NCBI GenBank assembly: GCA_037969175.1
Contig: JBBKWX010000173.1
Location: 1 to 37,937 of the forward strand
Direction: 5' to 3'
Source of the DNA: JBBKWX01 sp037969175
GTDB taxonomy: Bacteria; Bacteroidota; Bacteroidia; AKYH767-A; JBBKVM01
DNA length: 37,937 nucleotides
Shown: in pieces, positions 16,550 through 25,100 of the stretch
How positions within the stretch are numbered: the stretch's first letter is position 1
Layout: each line of letters opens with the position of its first letter
Program-made: the position numbers and the translations under genes
Notes under the pieces: generated by a model
What the model saw: only the letters and a program-made list of their open reading frames with translations
Told to the model about the DNA's origin: nothing
The model's database searches: none

Positions 16550-17679
16550 AAATAGACCTTCATAACTATCCTGCTTTCTTTCTTGATCATCATGAAGGAA
16601 ATCTTAATTCTAAACAGGAAGCACAATTACAATTATTTCTAAATCTCCATCCTGAATTACTGGAGGAATTTAATTCTTTTGAATTTATTTCTCTGAATGA
16701 TGATTTAGATCAAATATTTCCTGATAAATCCAGCTTGAAAAAGACATTTGTAACTGTTGAAAAAACAGAGCAATTGGTTGCTTTGCTTGAAGGTGACCTG
16801 GACAATCAAACATCAGCAGCGTTACAAAATGAAATAGCACTTGATAAACAAATCAAAGCAGAATGGGATCTGATTCAAAATAGTGTTTTAAGTGCGGATC
16901 ATAGCATTCAATTTAAGGATAAACAAAAGCTTAAAAAGAGATCCGGTATACTTGTACAATTTTATTCAGACAGATTTACTGCAATTGCAGCATTGTTTAT
17001 TATTCTGTTGGTAGGTTGGGCACTATTGAATTATACAGGAAATAGTGAAGATGCAGAAAGAACAATAAAACCAACGGTAGTTGATAATGGAAACTCTTTC
17101 CAGCCGGCAACGGAAGAAATACTTACAATTGACTCAAGTGCGATTGAAAACAGACTTGATAATGGACCCGAAAATAAGCAGCGAAACAAACGAGTTAAAC
17201 AGGATGTACTGAATAATTCTCAAAAACTATTTGCTGAAGACAGAGCACAGGAATCTGTACCTGAAAAAGCGATCAAGATTGAAATCCCAATAAGAGTTGT
17301 TGACAGGGATAATTTGGCTGAAATTAAATCTATTAAGCAGGAGCCTTATTCCGCCTCATTAAAAGATCCGGAACCGCTAAACAATATAGCATCGATCAGA
17401 ACTTTTATCCCTCAAAATTCAGTACTAAAAGATGTAAGTGATTTGTTGGGATTGGCAAGCACAAATGTAAAAGAAGCAAACAAACAAAAGAGTTCATCGG
17501 GATCAATACTAAATGATAATTTATTATTAGGATTAGTTTCTACCGGTGCTGAAGGCATCACCCGAATTACAGGAAAAGAATGGGTTTCATTAGATAAGCA
17601 AATGGATGATGAAGGTCAGGTTAAAGGGTATGAAATAAACACTCCCCTATTCTCTTTTTCAAGAACAAACAGTAAATAA
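16546..17679 (+). CDS. Anti-sigma-like single-pass membrane protein
   Basis: 377 aa. It has a cytoplasmic N-terminal part of about 140 residues, one membrane segment at about 143-164 (FTAIAALFIILLVGWALLNY) and a periplasmic part of about 210 residues rich in charged and polar residues. The N-terminal part begins YPAFFLDHHEGNLNSKQEA, then LFLNLHPELLEEF, a pattern common in Bacteroidota anti-sigma factors. A second copy of the pattern seems to follow at about 76-110 (LVALLEGDLDNQTSAALQNE). Starts within the sigma gene stop (4-base overlap). Predicted to hold sigma factor 1 at the membrane until an envelope signal arrives; topology and position support this, but no experiment is implied. Confidence 0.75.
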   Translation: MKIDLHNYPAFFLDHHEGNLNSKQEAQLQLFLNLHPELLEEFNSFEFISLNDDLDQIFPDKSSLKKTFVTVEKTEQLVALLEGDLDNQTSAALQNEIALDKQIKAEWDLIQNSVLSADHSIQFKDKQKLKKRSGILVQFYSDRFTAIAALFIILLVGWALLNYTGNSEDAERTIKPTVVDNGNSFQPATEEILTIDSSAIENRLDNGPENKQRNKRVKQDVLNNSQKLFAEDRAQESVPEKAIKIEIPIRVVDRDNLAEIKSIKQEPYSASLKDPEPLNNIASIRTFIPQNSVLKDVSDLLGLASTNVKEANKQKSSSGSILNDNLLLGLVSTGAEGITRITGKEWVSLDKQMDDEGQVKGYEINTPLFSFSRTNSK

Positions 17680-17690
17680 TTTTACTTCCC

Positions 17691-17720
17691 TGTAACTATT
17701 TTCTCACTTGGTCGTCTTAT
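17691..17720 (+). promoter_or_regulatory. ECF-type promoter of the beta-barrel gene
   Basis: TGTAAC (17691-17696), 17 bases, CGTCTTAT with GTCTTA at 17714-17719. Same boxes as the promoter of sigma factor 1, placed between the anti-sigma-like gene and the beta-barrel gene, 23 bases before the ATG. An internal sigma-dependent promoter is the simplest reading. Confidence 0.62.
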
Positions 17721-17742
17721 TAATACAACCAAAATAAATATT

Positions 17743-18609
17743 ATGAAAACCTTAATTACATTTTCTTTTTTCGTTGCATTCTTAGGGACCATTTCTTCAG
17801 CTCAGGAAAACACAGAGGCAACTCCTACAAAGGCTGACAGCACAATCGCAAAAAGCGACACTACCCGAATTCAAATAGGAAAAACAGAAGTACTTGTTAT
17901 AGAAGACAAGTCAGAAGGTGGAAAAACAAAAGTAGAGATCAACAAAGTTGAAAAAGAGAAAGAGCCGAAGAACAACAAATCAAGTAAAGCGGACTTGATC
18001 CATTGGAGTGGATTTGAGTTGGGAGTTAATACCTGGATAAATAAAGATGGTAATTTCGGAGAACCTTCAGGTCATAACTATCTAGAATTAAACGAAGCAA
18101 AATCACTTGCAATAAATCTAAATATGTTTGAAAAAAGTGTCCGGATCATAGGTGACAACTTGCAGTTGGTGTCAGGTTTAGGATTGAGCTGGAACAATTA
18201 CAGATTTAGAAAAGATATTACATTATACAGTGATTCTTCTATCATCGGAGCTAATTATGATGAAGAGGATTACAGGAAAAATAAACTTACCGTTAGTTAT
18301 TTGACTGTACCCTTATTATTAGAATTTAATTCATCATCAGAAGCTAAAAAATCTTTCCATGTATCTGCAGGAGTTGTAGGTGGTCTGAGGCTTGGCTCCC
18401 ACACCAAACAAGTGAAAGCAGATGGCACCAAACTGCCTAAGATCAAGGATGATTTCAATATGAATCCATTCAGATATGATGCTACTGTAAGGATAGGATT
18501 TGGAAACTATACTGTTTTTGGCAGTTATGCTTTGAATAGTATGTTTCGTGATGGTCAAGGACCGGAGCTATATCCCTTCACTGCGGGAATTGTAATACTT
18601 AATATGTGA
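17743..18609 (+). CDS. Outer-membrane beta-barrel (PorT-like) protein
   Basis: 288 aa. Signal peptide at about 1-21 (MKTLITFSFFVAFLGTISSA), then a low-complexity Lys/Glu/Thr-rich stretch (about 22-85), then an eight-stranded-barrel-like region (about 88-288). That region has alternating strands such as HWSGFELGVNTWIN, LQLVSGLGLSWNNYRF, FHVSAGVVGGLRLGS and FGNYTVFGSYALNSMF. It ends in a short hydrophobic strand (FTAGIVILNM), as usual for outer-membrane barrels. Function unknown. Given its own ECF-type promoter and its position behind the sigma/anti-sigma pair, it is probably the regulated output of that pair. A strong terminator closes the unit. Confidence 0.8.
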   Translation: MKTLITFSFFVAFLGTISSAQENTEATPTKADSTIAKSDTTRIQIGKTEVLVIEDKSEGGKTKVEINKVEKEKEPKNNKSSKADLIHWSGFELGVNTWINKDGNFGEPSGHNYLELNEAKSLAINLNMFEKSVRIIGDNLQLVSGLGLSWNNYRFRKDITLYSDSSIIGANYDEEDYRKNKLTVSYLTVPLLLEFNSSSEAKKSFHVSAGVVGGLRLGSHTKQVKADGTKLPKIKDDFNMNPFRYDATVRIGFGNYTVFGSYALNSMFRDGQGPELYPFTAGIVILNM

Positions 18610-18644
18610 CCACTCGTTCTTTATAAATCTTTCGTAATCATTGT

Positions 18645-18671
18645 AAAACCTGAAGAGTGGCTTCAGGTTTT
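18645..18671 (+). terminator. Terminator after the sigma/anti-sigma/barrel cluster
   Basis: Perfect 11-bp inverted repeat AAAACCTGAAG / CTTCAGGTTTT with loop AGTGG, followed by ACTTTTTTA. It lies 36 bases after the barrel gene stop. The T-rich tail reaches 18680, which argues that the following gene starts at ATG 18713 rather than 18680. Confidence 0.9.
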
Positions 18672-18712
18672 ACTTTTTTATGTATTTTGATATACGAATA
18701 AGTGAATCTAAA

Positions 18713-19273
18713 ATGTCAATTGAAGAACTTTTCCATATTAAAGTAGATGAAAATTATTATCTCTCTCCTCCACAGGAAAAAGATATTTCTTCTTTTGTAG
18801 AATATTTGAATGAACCTGAAATATATAAATTTACATTAGCTATTCCCAGGCCCTACACCACGCAGGATGCGAGGGGATTCATCAAATATATCCAAGGCGT
18901 AGAGAATGAATATGGCCAACCTATGAATTGGGTAATAAGAGAAATAAAAACAGACAAATTGATAGGTGGCATCGGATTTCATTGTAAATATCCGATAGGA
19001 TCACATAGGGAAGAAATTGGATATTGGCTTGGCAAACCATTCTGGGGAAAAGGTATTATGACCCGTGTATTGAAAAAAATATGTGATCATGGCTTTACTC
19101 ATTTGAATTTGATACGGATCGAGGCACCTATCTTTGATTATAATAATGCCTCTATGCGGGTTGCGGAAAAAGCCGGTTTCATACGTGAAGGAATTGCCAG
19201 AAAAGCTTATAAAAAAGATGATAAAATATTTGACGGCGTGATCTATGCAATCGTGAAAAACATTTCCAAATGA
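18713..19273 (+). CDS. GNAT acetyltransferase, RimJ/RimL-like
   Basis: N-acetyltransferase of the RimJ/RimL group, 186 aa from ATG 18713. The frame extends to ATG 18680, but that codon falls in the terminator tail. Domain features: YYLSPPQEKDISSFVEYLNEPE at the start, the strand IGGIGFH, then IGYWLGKPFWGKGIMTRVL (acetyl-CoA pyrophosphate loop, here GKPFWGKG) and NNASMRVAEKAGF before the end. Members of this group acetylate N-termini of ribosomal proteins, but many others act on small molecules, so the substrate stays open. The stop overlaps the next gene's start (ATGA), which ties it to an S4 RNA-binding protein and, further on, to RimK. Confidence 0.85.
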   Translation: MSIEELFHIKVDENYYLSPPQEKDISSFVEYLNEPEIYKFTLAIPRPYTTQDARGFIKYIQGVENEYGQPMNWVIREIKTDKLIGGIGFHCKYPIGSHREEIGYWLGKPFWGKGIMTRVLKKICDHGFTHLNLIRIEAPIFDYNNASMRVAEKAGFIREGIARKAYKKDDKIFDGVIYAIVKNISK

Positions 19274-19626
19274 GAATTGATAAATGGCTTTTCGCTATCA
19301 GAGTATGCAAAAGCAGAAGTATTGCAGCAAATTTATGTGAACAAAATAAGATCCTGGTGAATGGAACACTTGTCAAATCAGCGAAAGACATAAAGCCGGG
19401 AGATACAATCGTGATTAAGCTGAAAGAACAAACCAAAACAATAGAGGTAGTCTTGTTGCCTTCTAATAGGCTTAGCTTCACGGAAGCTGTTAAATGTTAT
19501 ATAGATAAGGGTGCAATCATCCACGTCATATCCACAAAAAACTCCGGTGTTTCCCGCGATCGGGGGTTGGGAAGGCCAAGCAAGAAAGACAGAAGAGACA
19601 TCGACAAGCTCAAAACTGAAGAATGA
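19270..19626 (+). CDS. S4-domain RNA-binding protein (Hsp15-like)
   Basis: 118 aa. N-terminal S4 domain at about 1-60 (MRIDKWLFAIRVCKSRSIAANLCEQNKILVNG, then KSAKDIKPGDTI), and a short basic C-terminal tail (LGRPSKKDRRDIDKLK). This is the build of Hsp15 (HslR), which binds stalled free 50S subunits carrying nascent chains and helps recycle them. Length is slightly below that of E. coli Hsp15. Translationally coupled to the upstream acetyltransferase by a 4-base overlap; 57 bases precede the next gene. General RNA binding is clear, the exact target is inferred. Confidence 0.88.
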   Translation: MRIDKWLFAIRVCKSRSIAANLCEQNKILVNGTLVKSAKDIKPGDTIVIKLKEQTKTIEVVLLPSNRLSFTEAVKCYIDKGAIIHVISTKNSGVSRDRGLGRPSKKDRRDIDKLKTEE

Positions 19627-19683
19627 ACAATAAAACTAAACTGAAGATAACATATTCATTATATTATTCTTTTATTTGTAGCC

Positions 19684-20136
19684 ATGAAACCCATACTAAA
19701 GAGGACCATTGGAAGATCTGAAAAGGTAGACCTGCCCGGAATTGGTTTGAGTGATCTGGAGGCAAAAACAGATACTGGAGCATATACCTGTTCCATTCAT
19801 ATTGATTCTGCCAAAGTTGTAATCGATGGAGAAAAAAAAATGCTTGAATGTATTTTTCTTGATCCGGCTCATCCTAAATATACCGGAGAAGTAGTTCGAT
19901 TTGAAAAATTTAAACTAAGAAAAATCAAAAATTCTTTTGGCAATTCGGAAATACGATTTGTAGTCAATTTTGAAATTAGTCTGTTTGGAAAATCATACTC
20001 AACTGATTTCTCATTAAGTAATAGAGATAATTTGAAATTTCCCGTTTTGCTTGGAAGAAAATTATTTAAATCCAGGTTCGTTGTCGATGTTGCGAAATAT
20101 AATCTGGCTTATAAATTCAAACAACAACAATTATGA
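19684..20136 (+). CDS. Retropepsin-like RimB-type protein (ATP-dependent zinc protease family)
   Basis: 150 aa, COG4067/PF05618-type retropepsin fold. The aspartyl-protease-like triad Asp30-Thr31-Gly32 lies in AKTDTGAYTCSIH, with a second conserved core near the end (FPVLLGRKLFKSRFVVDVAK). It starts with a short strand, VDLPGIGLSDLEAKTD. In Pseudomonas the RimB member of this family works with RimK and modulates poly-glutamylation of ribosomal protein S6. Here the stop overlaps the rimK start by ATGA, the same pairing. No signal peptide, so cytoplasmic. The database name 'ATP-dependent zinc protease' is historical; no zinc motif is visible. Confidence 0.85.
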   Translation: MKPILKRTIGRSEKVDLPGIGLSDLEAKTDTGAYTCSIHIDSAKVVIDGEKKMLECIFLDPAHPKYTGEVVRFEKFKLRKIKNSFGNSEIRFVVNFEISLFGKSYSTDFSLSNRDNLKFPVLLGRKLFKSRFVVDVAKYNLAYKFKQQQL

Positions 20137-21047
20137 AAATAGCAGTTCTGTCTAGAAAAGCATCCCTATATTCAACCCGAAGATTAGTTGAGGAAGCCAA
20201 AGAAAGAGGTCATCATGTGGAAGTCATAGATCATCTTAGATGTAATATTTTTATGGAGAAAAAATCTCCAAGAATATTTTATAAAGATCACTTCTTAACA
20301 GATTTTGATGCTGTAATTCCACGTATTGGTGCCAGTGTCACTTTTTATGGTTCAGCAGTTGTCAGACAATTTGAAATGATGAAAGTTTTTAGTGCTGTTG
20401 AATCTCAAGCATTGACCCGATCCAGAGACAAACTGCGTTCTTTGCAGATCTTATCTCGTGAAGGACTTGGATTGCCCAAAACAGTTTTTACCAATTACTC
20501 AACAGAAGTTGATGAAGTAATTAATGATGTTGGTGGTCCTCCTTTGATCATTAAATTACTAGAAGGAACACAAGGCTTGGGTGTTGTACTTGCTGAAAAC
20601 CGTAAAGCTGCAAAATCAGTAATCGAAGCTTTTCATGGATTGAAAGCAAGAATTATCATACAGGAATTTATTAAGGAAGCAAAAGGAGCAGATATTAGAG
20701 CATTTATCGTTGATGGTAAGGTTGTGGCTGCAATGAAGAGGCAAGCCAAAGAAGGTGAATTCAGATCAAATCTGCATCGCGGTGGAACATCAGAGATTAT
20801 AAAACTTAGTCGCGCTGAGCAAAGTGCTGCAATAAAAGCTGCCAAATCAATGGGGCTGGGAGTTGCAGGAGTTGATATGCTGCAATCAGCCCGTGGCCCA
20901 TTGATCTTGGAAGTGAATTCATCCCCCGGATTGGAAGGTATTGAAAAATCAACCGGATTGAATGTTGCCGGTAAGATCATTGAATACCTTGAAAAAAATG
21001 CACCTAAAAAAGGGAAGCGGATTCAGAAAGATAGAGTAAACGCTTGA
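20133..21047 (+). CDS. rimK: RimK-type alpha-L-glutamate ligase (ATP-grasp)
   Basis: 304 aa, typical RimK length. N-terminal part MKIAVLSRKASLYSTRRLVEEA with the conserved DAVIPRIGASVTFYG. ATP-grasp body: LTRSRDKLRSLQILSREGLGLPKT, IKLLEGTQGLGVVLAE (glycine-rich loop), AFIVDGKVVAAMKR, and the metal-binding end EVNSSPGLEGIE. E. coli RimK adds glutamates to the C-terminus of ribosomal protein S6. Overlaps the RimB-like gene by 4 bases, which supports a joint role. The stop abuts the stop of the convergent cyclophilin gene with no base between and no terminator visible. Confidence 0.94.
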   Translation: MKIAVLSRKASLYSTRRLVEEAKERGHHVEVIDHLRCNIFMEKKSPRIFYKDHFLTDFDAVIPRIGASVTFYGSAVVRQFEMMKVFSAVESQALTRSRDKLRSLQILSREGLGLPKTVFTNYSTEVDEVINDVGGPPLIIKLLEGTQGLGVVLAENRKAAKSVIEAFHGLKARIIIQEFIKEAKGADIRAFIVDGKVVAAMKRQAKEGEFRSNLHRGGTSEIIKLSRAEQSAAIKAAKSMGLGVAGVDMLQSARGPLILEVNSSPGLEGIEKSTGLNVAGKIIEYLEKNAPKKGKRIQKDRVNA

Positions 21048-21485
21048 TTACTCTTCAGTAATAACGATCTTTTCGATCAAGTCACCTTTACGAATTTCAT
21101 CAATAATATCAAGTCCTTCTACGACTTTTCCAAACACAGTATGTTGGCGATCCAAATGCTTGGTGTTATTTCTATTATGACAAATAAAGAATTGTGATCC
21201 ACCGGTATTTCTTCCGGCATGTGCCATAGATAATACACCTCTGTCGTGGAACTGATTTTCTCCATCTAATTCACAAGGAATGTTATAACCTGGACCACCG
21301 TTACCAATACCATTTGGGCATCCTCCCTGGATCATAAAATCTGGAATGACACGGTGGAATATCAACCCATCATAAAATCCTTTTTTTGCCAGATCAGTAA
21401 AATTCTTTACTGCCAGAGGAGCATCTTTCTCAAAAAACTCCACAGTCATAACTCCTTTTCCGGTATAGATCTCTGCTTTTTTCAT
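21048..21485 (-). CDS. Peptidyl-prolyl cis-trans isomerase, cyclophilin type
   Basis: Cytoplasmic cyclophilin of 145 aa from ATG 21485 (MKKAEIYTGKGVMTVEFF); the frame extends to 21533, but that start would overlap the upstream gene and add a non-conserved leader. Catalytic core FHRVIPDFMIQGG with the active-site Arg, then GRNTGGSQFFICHNR and HTVFGKVVEGLDIIDEI. The Trp that binds cyclosporin in eukaryotic forms is His here (DRQHTVFG), as in many bacterial single-domain cyclophilins. No signal peptide. Last gene of a minus-strand run with the ICMT-like gene and the giant subtilase. Confidence 0.94.
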   Translation of the reverse strand: MKKAEIYTGKGVMTVEFFEKDAPLAVKNFTDLAKKGFYDGLIFHRVIPDFMIQGGCPNGIGNGGPGYNIPCELDGENQFHDRGVLSMAHAGRNTGGSQFFICHNRNNTKHLDRQHTVFGKVVEGLDIIDEIRKGDLIEKIVITEE

Positions 21486-21519
21486 ATTGTCTAATTTTTT
21501 TGCAAAGGTAGTATTAATC

Positions 21520-22116
21520 CTACTTATTGCCATCTTTTACACGCATTAGTTTAGGCAGCCACATACCTGTTTCGGATCTGTACTTTTCATAATCAGATCC
21601 AAAATCAGTTATCAGCTTTTTCTCTTCAATCCAGGCACCCACAAAAGTATAAGTGATAAGTATGCCGCATGCAATCAGATTTGTATTCGTTGGTCGCATC
21701 ATAAACCATCCCAGAATCATCATTATCGTTGCAAAATACAAGGGATGCCGTATGTATTTATTTAAGCCGGAAATGACAAGTTTTTTGTCTCTATCTTCAG
21801 AACTCAATCCAGCAAATGCTTTCAGATTATATTCACGTAATGAAAAGAGTATAAAAATAACACCCAGAATAAATATGGTTTCCCCTCCTGCTTTTATCAA
21901 CAAATTTGTTGACATAAATAAATCATCTTGTAATCTGCTTTGAAAAAAAGCGATTCCAAAAAATCCCGCAATTGCAAGGAAGTTATAAAACAACCTATAC
22001 CATTGCGGGATAATTCTTAATGTATGGATGACAGATCTCTTGATCCCCGGACTTGCTAAAAAACTATGGATAAAGCACCAAAGTGTCCAGCAAATTCCGA
22101 GTATGATATGATCCAT
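21520..22116 (-). CDS. Membrane protein of the isoprenylcysteine methyltransferase / NnrU-like family
   Basis: 198 aa with about five hydrophobic segments (about 3-20, 40-57, 72-90, 122-140, 145-165). The conserved C-terminal signature of ICMT/PEMT-type membrane methyltransferases is present as NKYIRHPLYFATIMMILGWF, followed by EEKKLITDFGSDYEKYR. These enzymes bind SAM near the membrane and methylate lipids or small molecules; bacterial members mostly have unknown substrates. Starts 6 bases after the stop of the giant subtilase, so it may depend on translation or read-through from that gene; ends 35 bases before the cyclophilin start. Confidence 0.82.
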   Translation of the reverse strand: MDHIILGICWTLWCFIHSFLASPGIKRSVIHTLRIIPQWYRLFYNFLAIAGFFGIAFFQSRLQDDLFMSTNLLIKAGGETIFILGVIFILFSLREYNLKAFAGLSSEDRDKKLVISGLNKYIRHPLYFATIMMILGWFMMRPTNTNLIACGILITYTFVGAWIEEKKLITDFGSDYEKYRSETGMWLPKLMRVKDGNK

Positions 22117-22122
22117 GAACTA

Positions 22123-25100
22123 TTATTTCAATACTACGATCTTTACGCGTGATGCTTTAGATCCGGATCTGAGATCAAGATAATAAACACCTTGTCCATA
22201 TCCTTCCATATTGATTTTATCTGAAACTATCCTGTTTCCTGAACCATAAACTTTGCTCAGAATAATTCTTCCATTCATATCAAATACACGAAGACTCAGT
22301 TCTGAATTTGCATCTGATGATGCAGTGAAACTCCAGCTACCATTGGATGGATTAGGATAAACAGAAACCAGATCTAATTCGTTTGATTGAATTTCATTTA
22401 AGGATACTATACCTGAAACTATATTCACATTATCCACAAAAATATTGTTACCATATCCATTAATATTTACGAATCTGACGATAACTTTATTTCCTGTCCA
22501 GGCACTAAGATCAACTGTATCTGATCTCCATTCTCCGGATGCACCCGGAAACCAACTAGCCGTTTGATCAGCTACTGTAGCAAGATCGGTTCCTGATTTC
22601 AGATAGCCGGTAGGCTGCCATGTAACACCACAATCAGTGCTTATGTCAATTCGCATAGATTCAAATAAGGTAGCACTGTATCTTGCATAAGCCACATCAA
22701 AGAACATGTATGAACTGGTTATACTTGTAAGATCAAACGAAAGCGTACGCAAATAATCTTCATTGAGTGGAGCATTATATGCAAAGTTATTTACATAGGC
22801 TGCAACAGTTGCTGCACCGGAAGAACCGGTTACACTTGTAGAATTTGTCCATGTAAATGCTGCACCTGCAGAAACAACACTCCAGTTGGTTGGTGGGAAA
22901 GTAGCGCTTTGGAAGTTTTCTGTGATAGGAATAATTGCTGCCTGATCAACAGAAATATATCCAACCTGAGTACTTGTGTTGTTGCCAAATGAATTCGTTG
23001 CCGTTAAGGTTACATCATAATTACCTGCACTATTGAAAGTCACTTGTGGATTCTGTGATGTTGCACTTGTACCGCCGGCGAACGTTACAGTAGCCGGGTT
23101 GAATGTCCAACTCCATGATACAGGACTGTTCAAAGATAGATCGTTAAATGTAACTGTACTTCCTGAACAGATTCCTGTTTGACTTGCAGAGAAAGCAGCA
23201 ACAGGAGGCGCAGCGGTTTCCAGAATTTGAATATCATCCAAAGCTATATCAGATGTAAAGTCAGTTCCGGTAATTCCTCTTAATCGAATGTTAACTATTT
23301 GTCCGATATATGGAGTTAAACTAACAGTTTTCTGAAGCCAATTATTTCCCACATTTCCGGAAATGGCCGATGTAATATCTTCATTCCAGGTTCCATTTGC
23401 AAAAATATCAACATGCAAACTTCCCATCGCTGCTCCATATAAGTGATACCAGAAACGTAACTGAGGTGATGTTGATCCGGATAGATCTATACAAGGTGAG
23501 ATCAACGAAGCAGTTTTGCCTAAACAACCTCCGGAAGATTCAAGATAAATATATTTTCCTGCAGCAGTTCCTAAAGTATGATCAACAGTTGGTCCTGTAT
23601 TGGCAGAAGGAGTTCCTCCAGCATCAACTCTCCAGTCAATATCATCTCCACCCCCATTTGGAACATTGATCCATCCAATTGTTAATGGGCATAAAGTAAT
23701 CTCGCAATCAGTAGCTGTACTACAGAAAGTTTGAGCTTCAAAAGTCTGTGATGCAGGCATTGCTGCAAGTATACCCGAAATAACATTTATTCCGCTGGAA
23801 GAAGTATCATTAAATGAATTTCCATCACCCGGATAATTAACCCAGGCTTCTATCGTATAATTACCCGGAGTTGCAATATTTGCAGTAGTTGCAAAGGTAT
23901 GTACTATGCTACTATTAGGATTAATAGTTCCAAGATATGTTTCATTTGAAACCGCTCCACCGTTTATTCTAAACGATACAGGGACATTGGTCAACGGATT
24001 GATTCCCTTATTCTCAATAGTAACTTTTACAGCTACAGCATTTAGCGATTGACAATCCTGATATGTACCTGATGAAGGCGACGAAACAGCCTGTAGAGAA
24101 GCATCCACAGCTAATGGGCATCCGAATGTTCCGGGCAATTTTTGAATTGCATTTGCTCTTCTACCTTTGCCATTATTCGCTGTAAGAGTAGCAACACTGA
24201 ACCAATATGTATTGGTTGGATTAGTATTCGGAATTACCAAAAAATTATTTGTTGTTGTCCCAACCGGGTCCATATATTTAACACCTAATTGATAAACTTC
24301 GTATCCGGTAGCACTCGCACTACCTGTCCAGGAAAGCTTTATAGAATCAGGACATGCCCAATCAACAACAATCGCTGTTGGCAAAGGAGCAATAGTAAAG
24401 TTTTCACCACTTTGTCCGCTAACTGATCCTCTGTTAACTCTTACTTTGGTTTGTCCGGAAACTGTAGATGGTACGGTCCAGGTAAAGTAACGCTGAGATG
24501 CAGCAACAGAAGAAACTATAGATGTCCAGCTTGTTCCACCATTCGTAGAATAATCTATGCTGAAATTGGATGTATTACCGTGCGTATCCCAACGGATAAT
24601 TTCTTGCTCCCCCGGTACGAATCCTTCTCCACCAATAGGATAAGTCACTTCAATATCTGTAGTTCTGAATTCATAAACCACGTAATATTTTTGCGGCCCC
24701 TGAGGAATCAGGAATCCATTTACAGAAAGCATATATGTACCGGCAGTCGGCAGATCAATTGTAACCTGCTCCATATTGTTTCTATCATCAATACCTCTAA
24801 CTGCAGGCGTGTTTAATGCAGTTGCATTCTGTGAATGATCCAATCTCCATGGGTTGTAGGTAACACCACCTCCCGGTTCCTGAAGAGTGATGTTGATATC
24901 ATTCACTAAAGCCTTTGAAGCTATAGAGGATCCTTGATAATCTAACCAGTAAACCATCACTTTTACCTGAGCTACATTAGCAGGTACAATAATAGGATGA
25001 GTATTTGTAGCCCCATTACTTATTACATCACTGAAATATCTTCCATCTTCAAGGGTGCGAACAGCATTCAAACCATTGATCCTTCCCCATCCATGTTTAA

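Noticed and set aside
18680..18712. ATG 18680 as start of the GNAT gene
   Set aside because: The codon overlaps the T-rich tail of the terminator at 18645-18671 and adds 11 residues outside the family's N-terminus.
24451..24816. 121-aa and similar plus-strand frames within the subtilase gene
   Set aside because: Antisense to a continuous 1485-aa gene with complete catalytic motifs; typical shadow frames.
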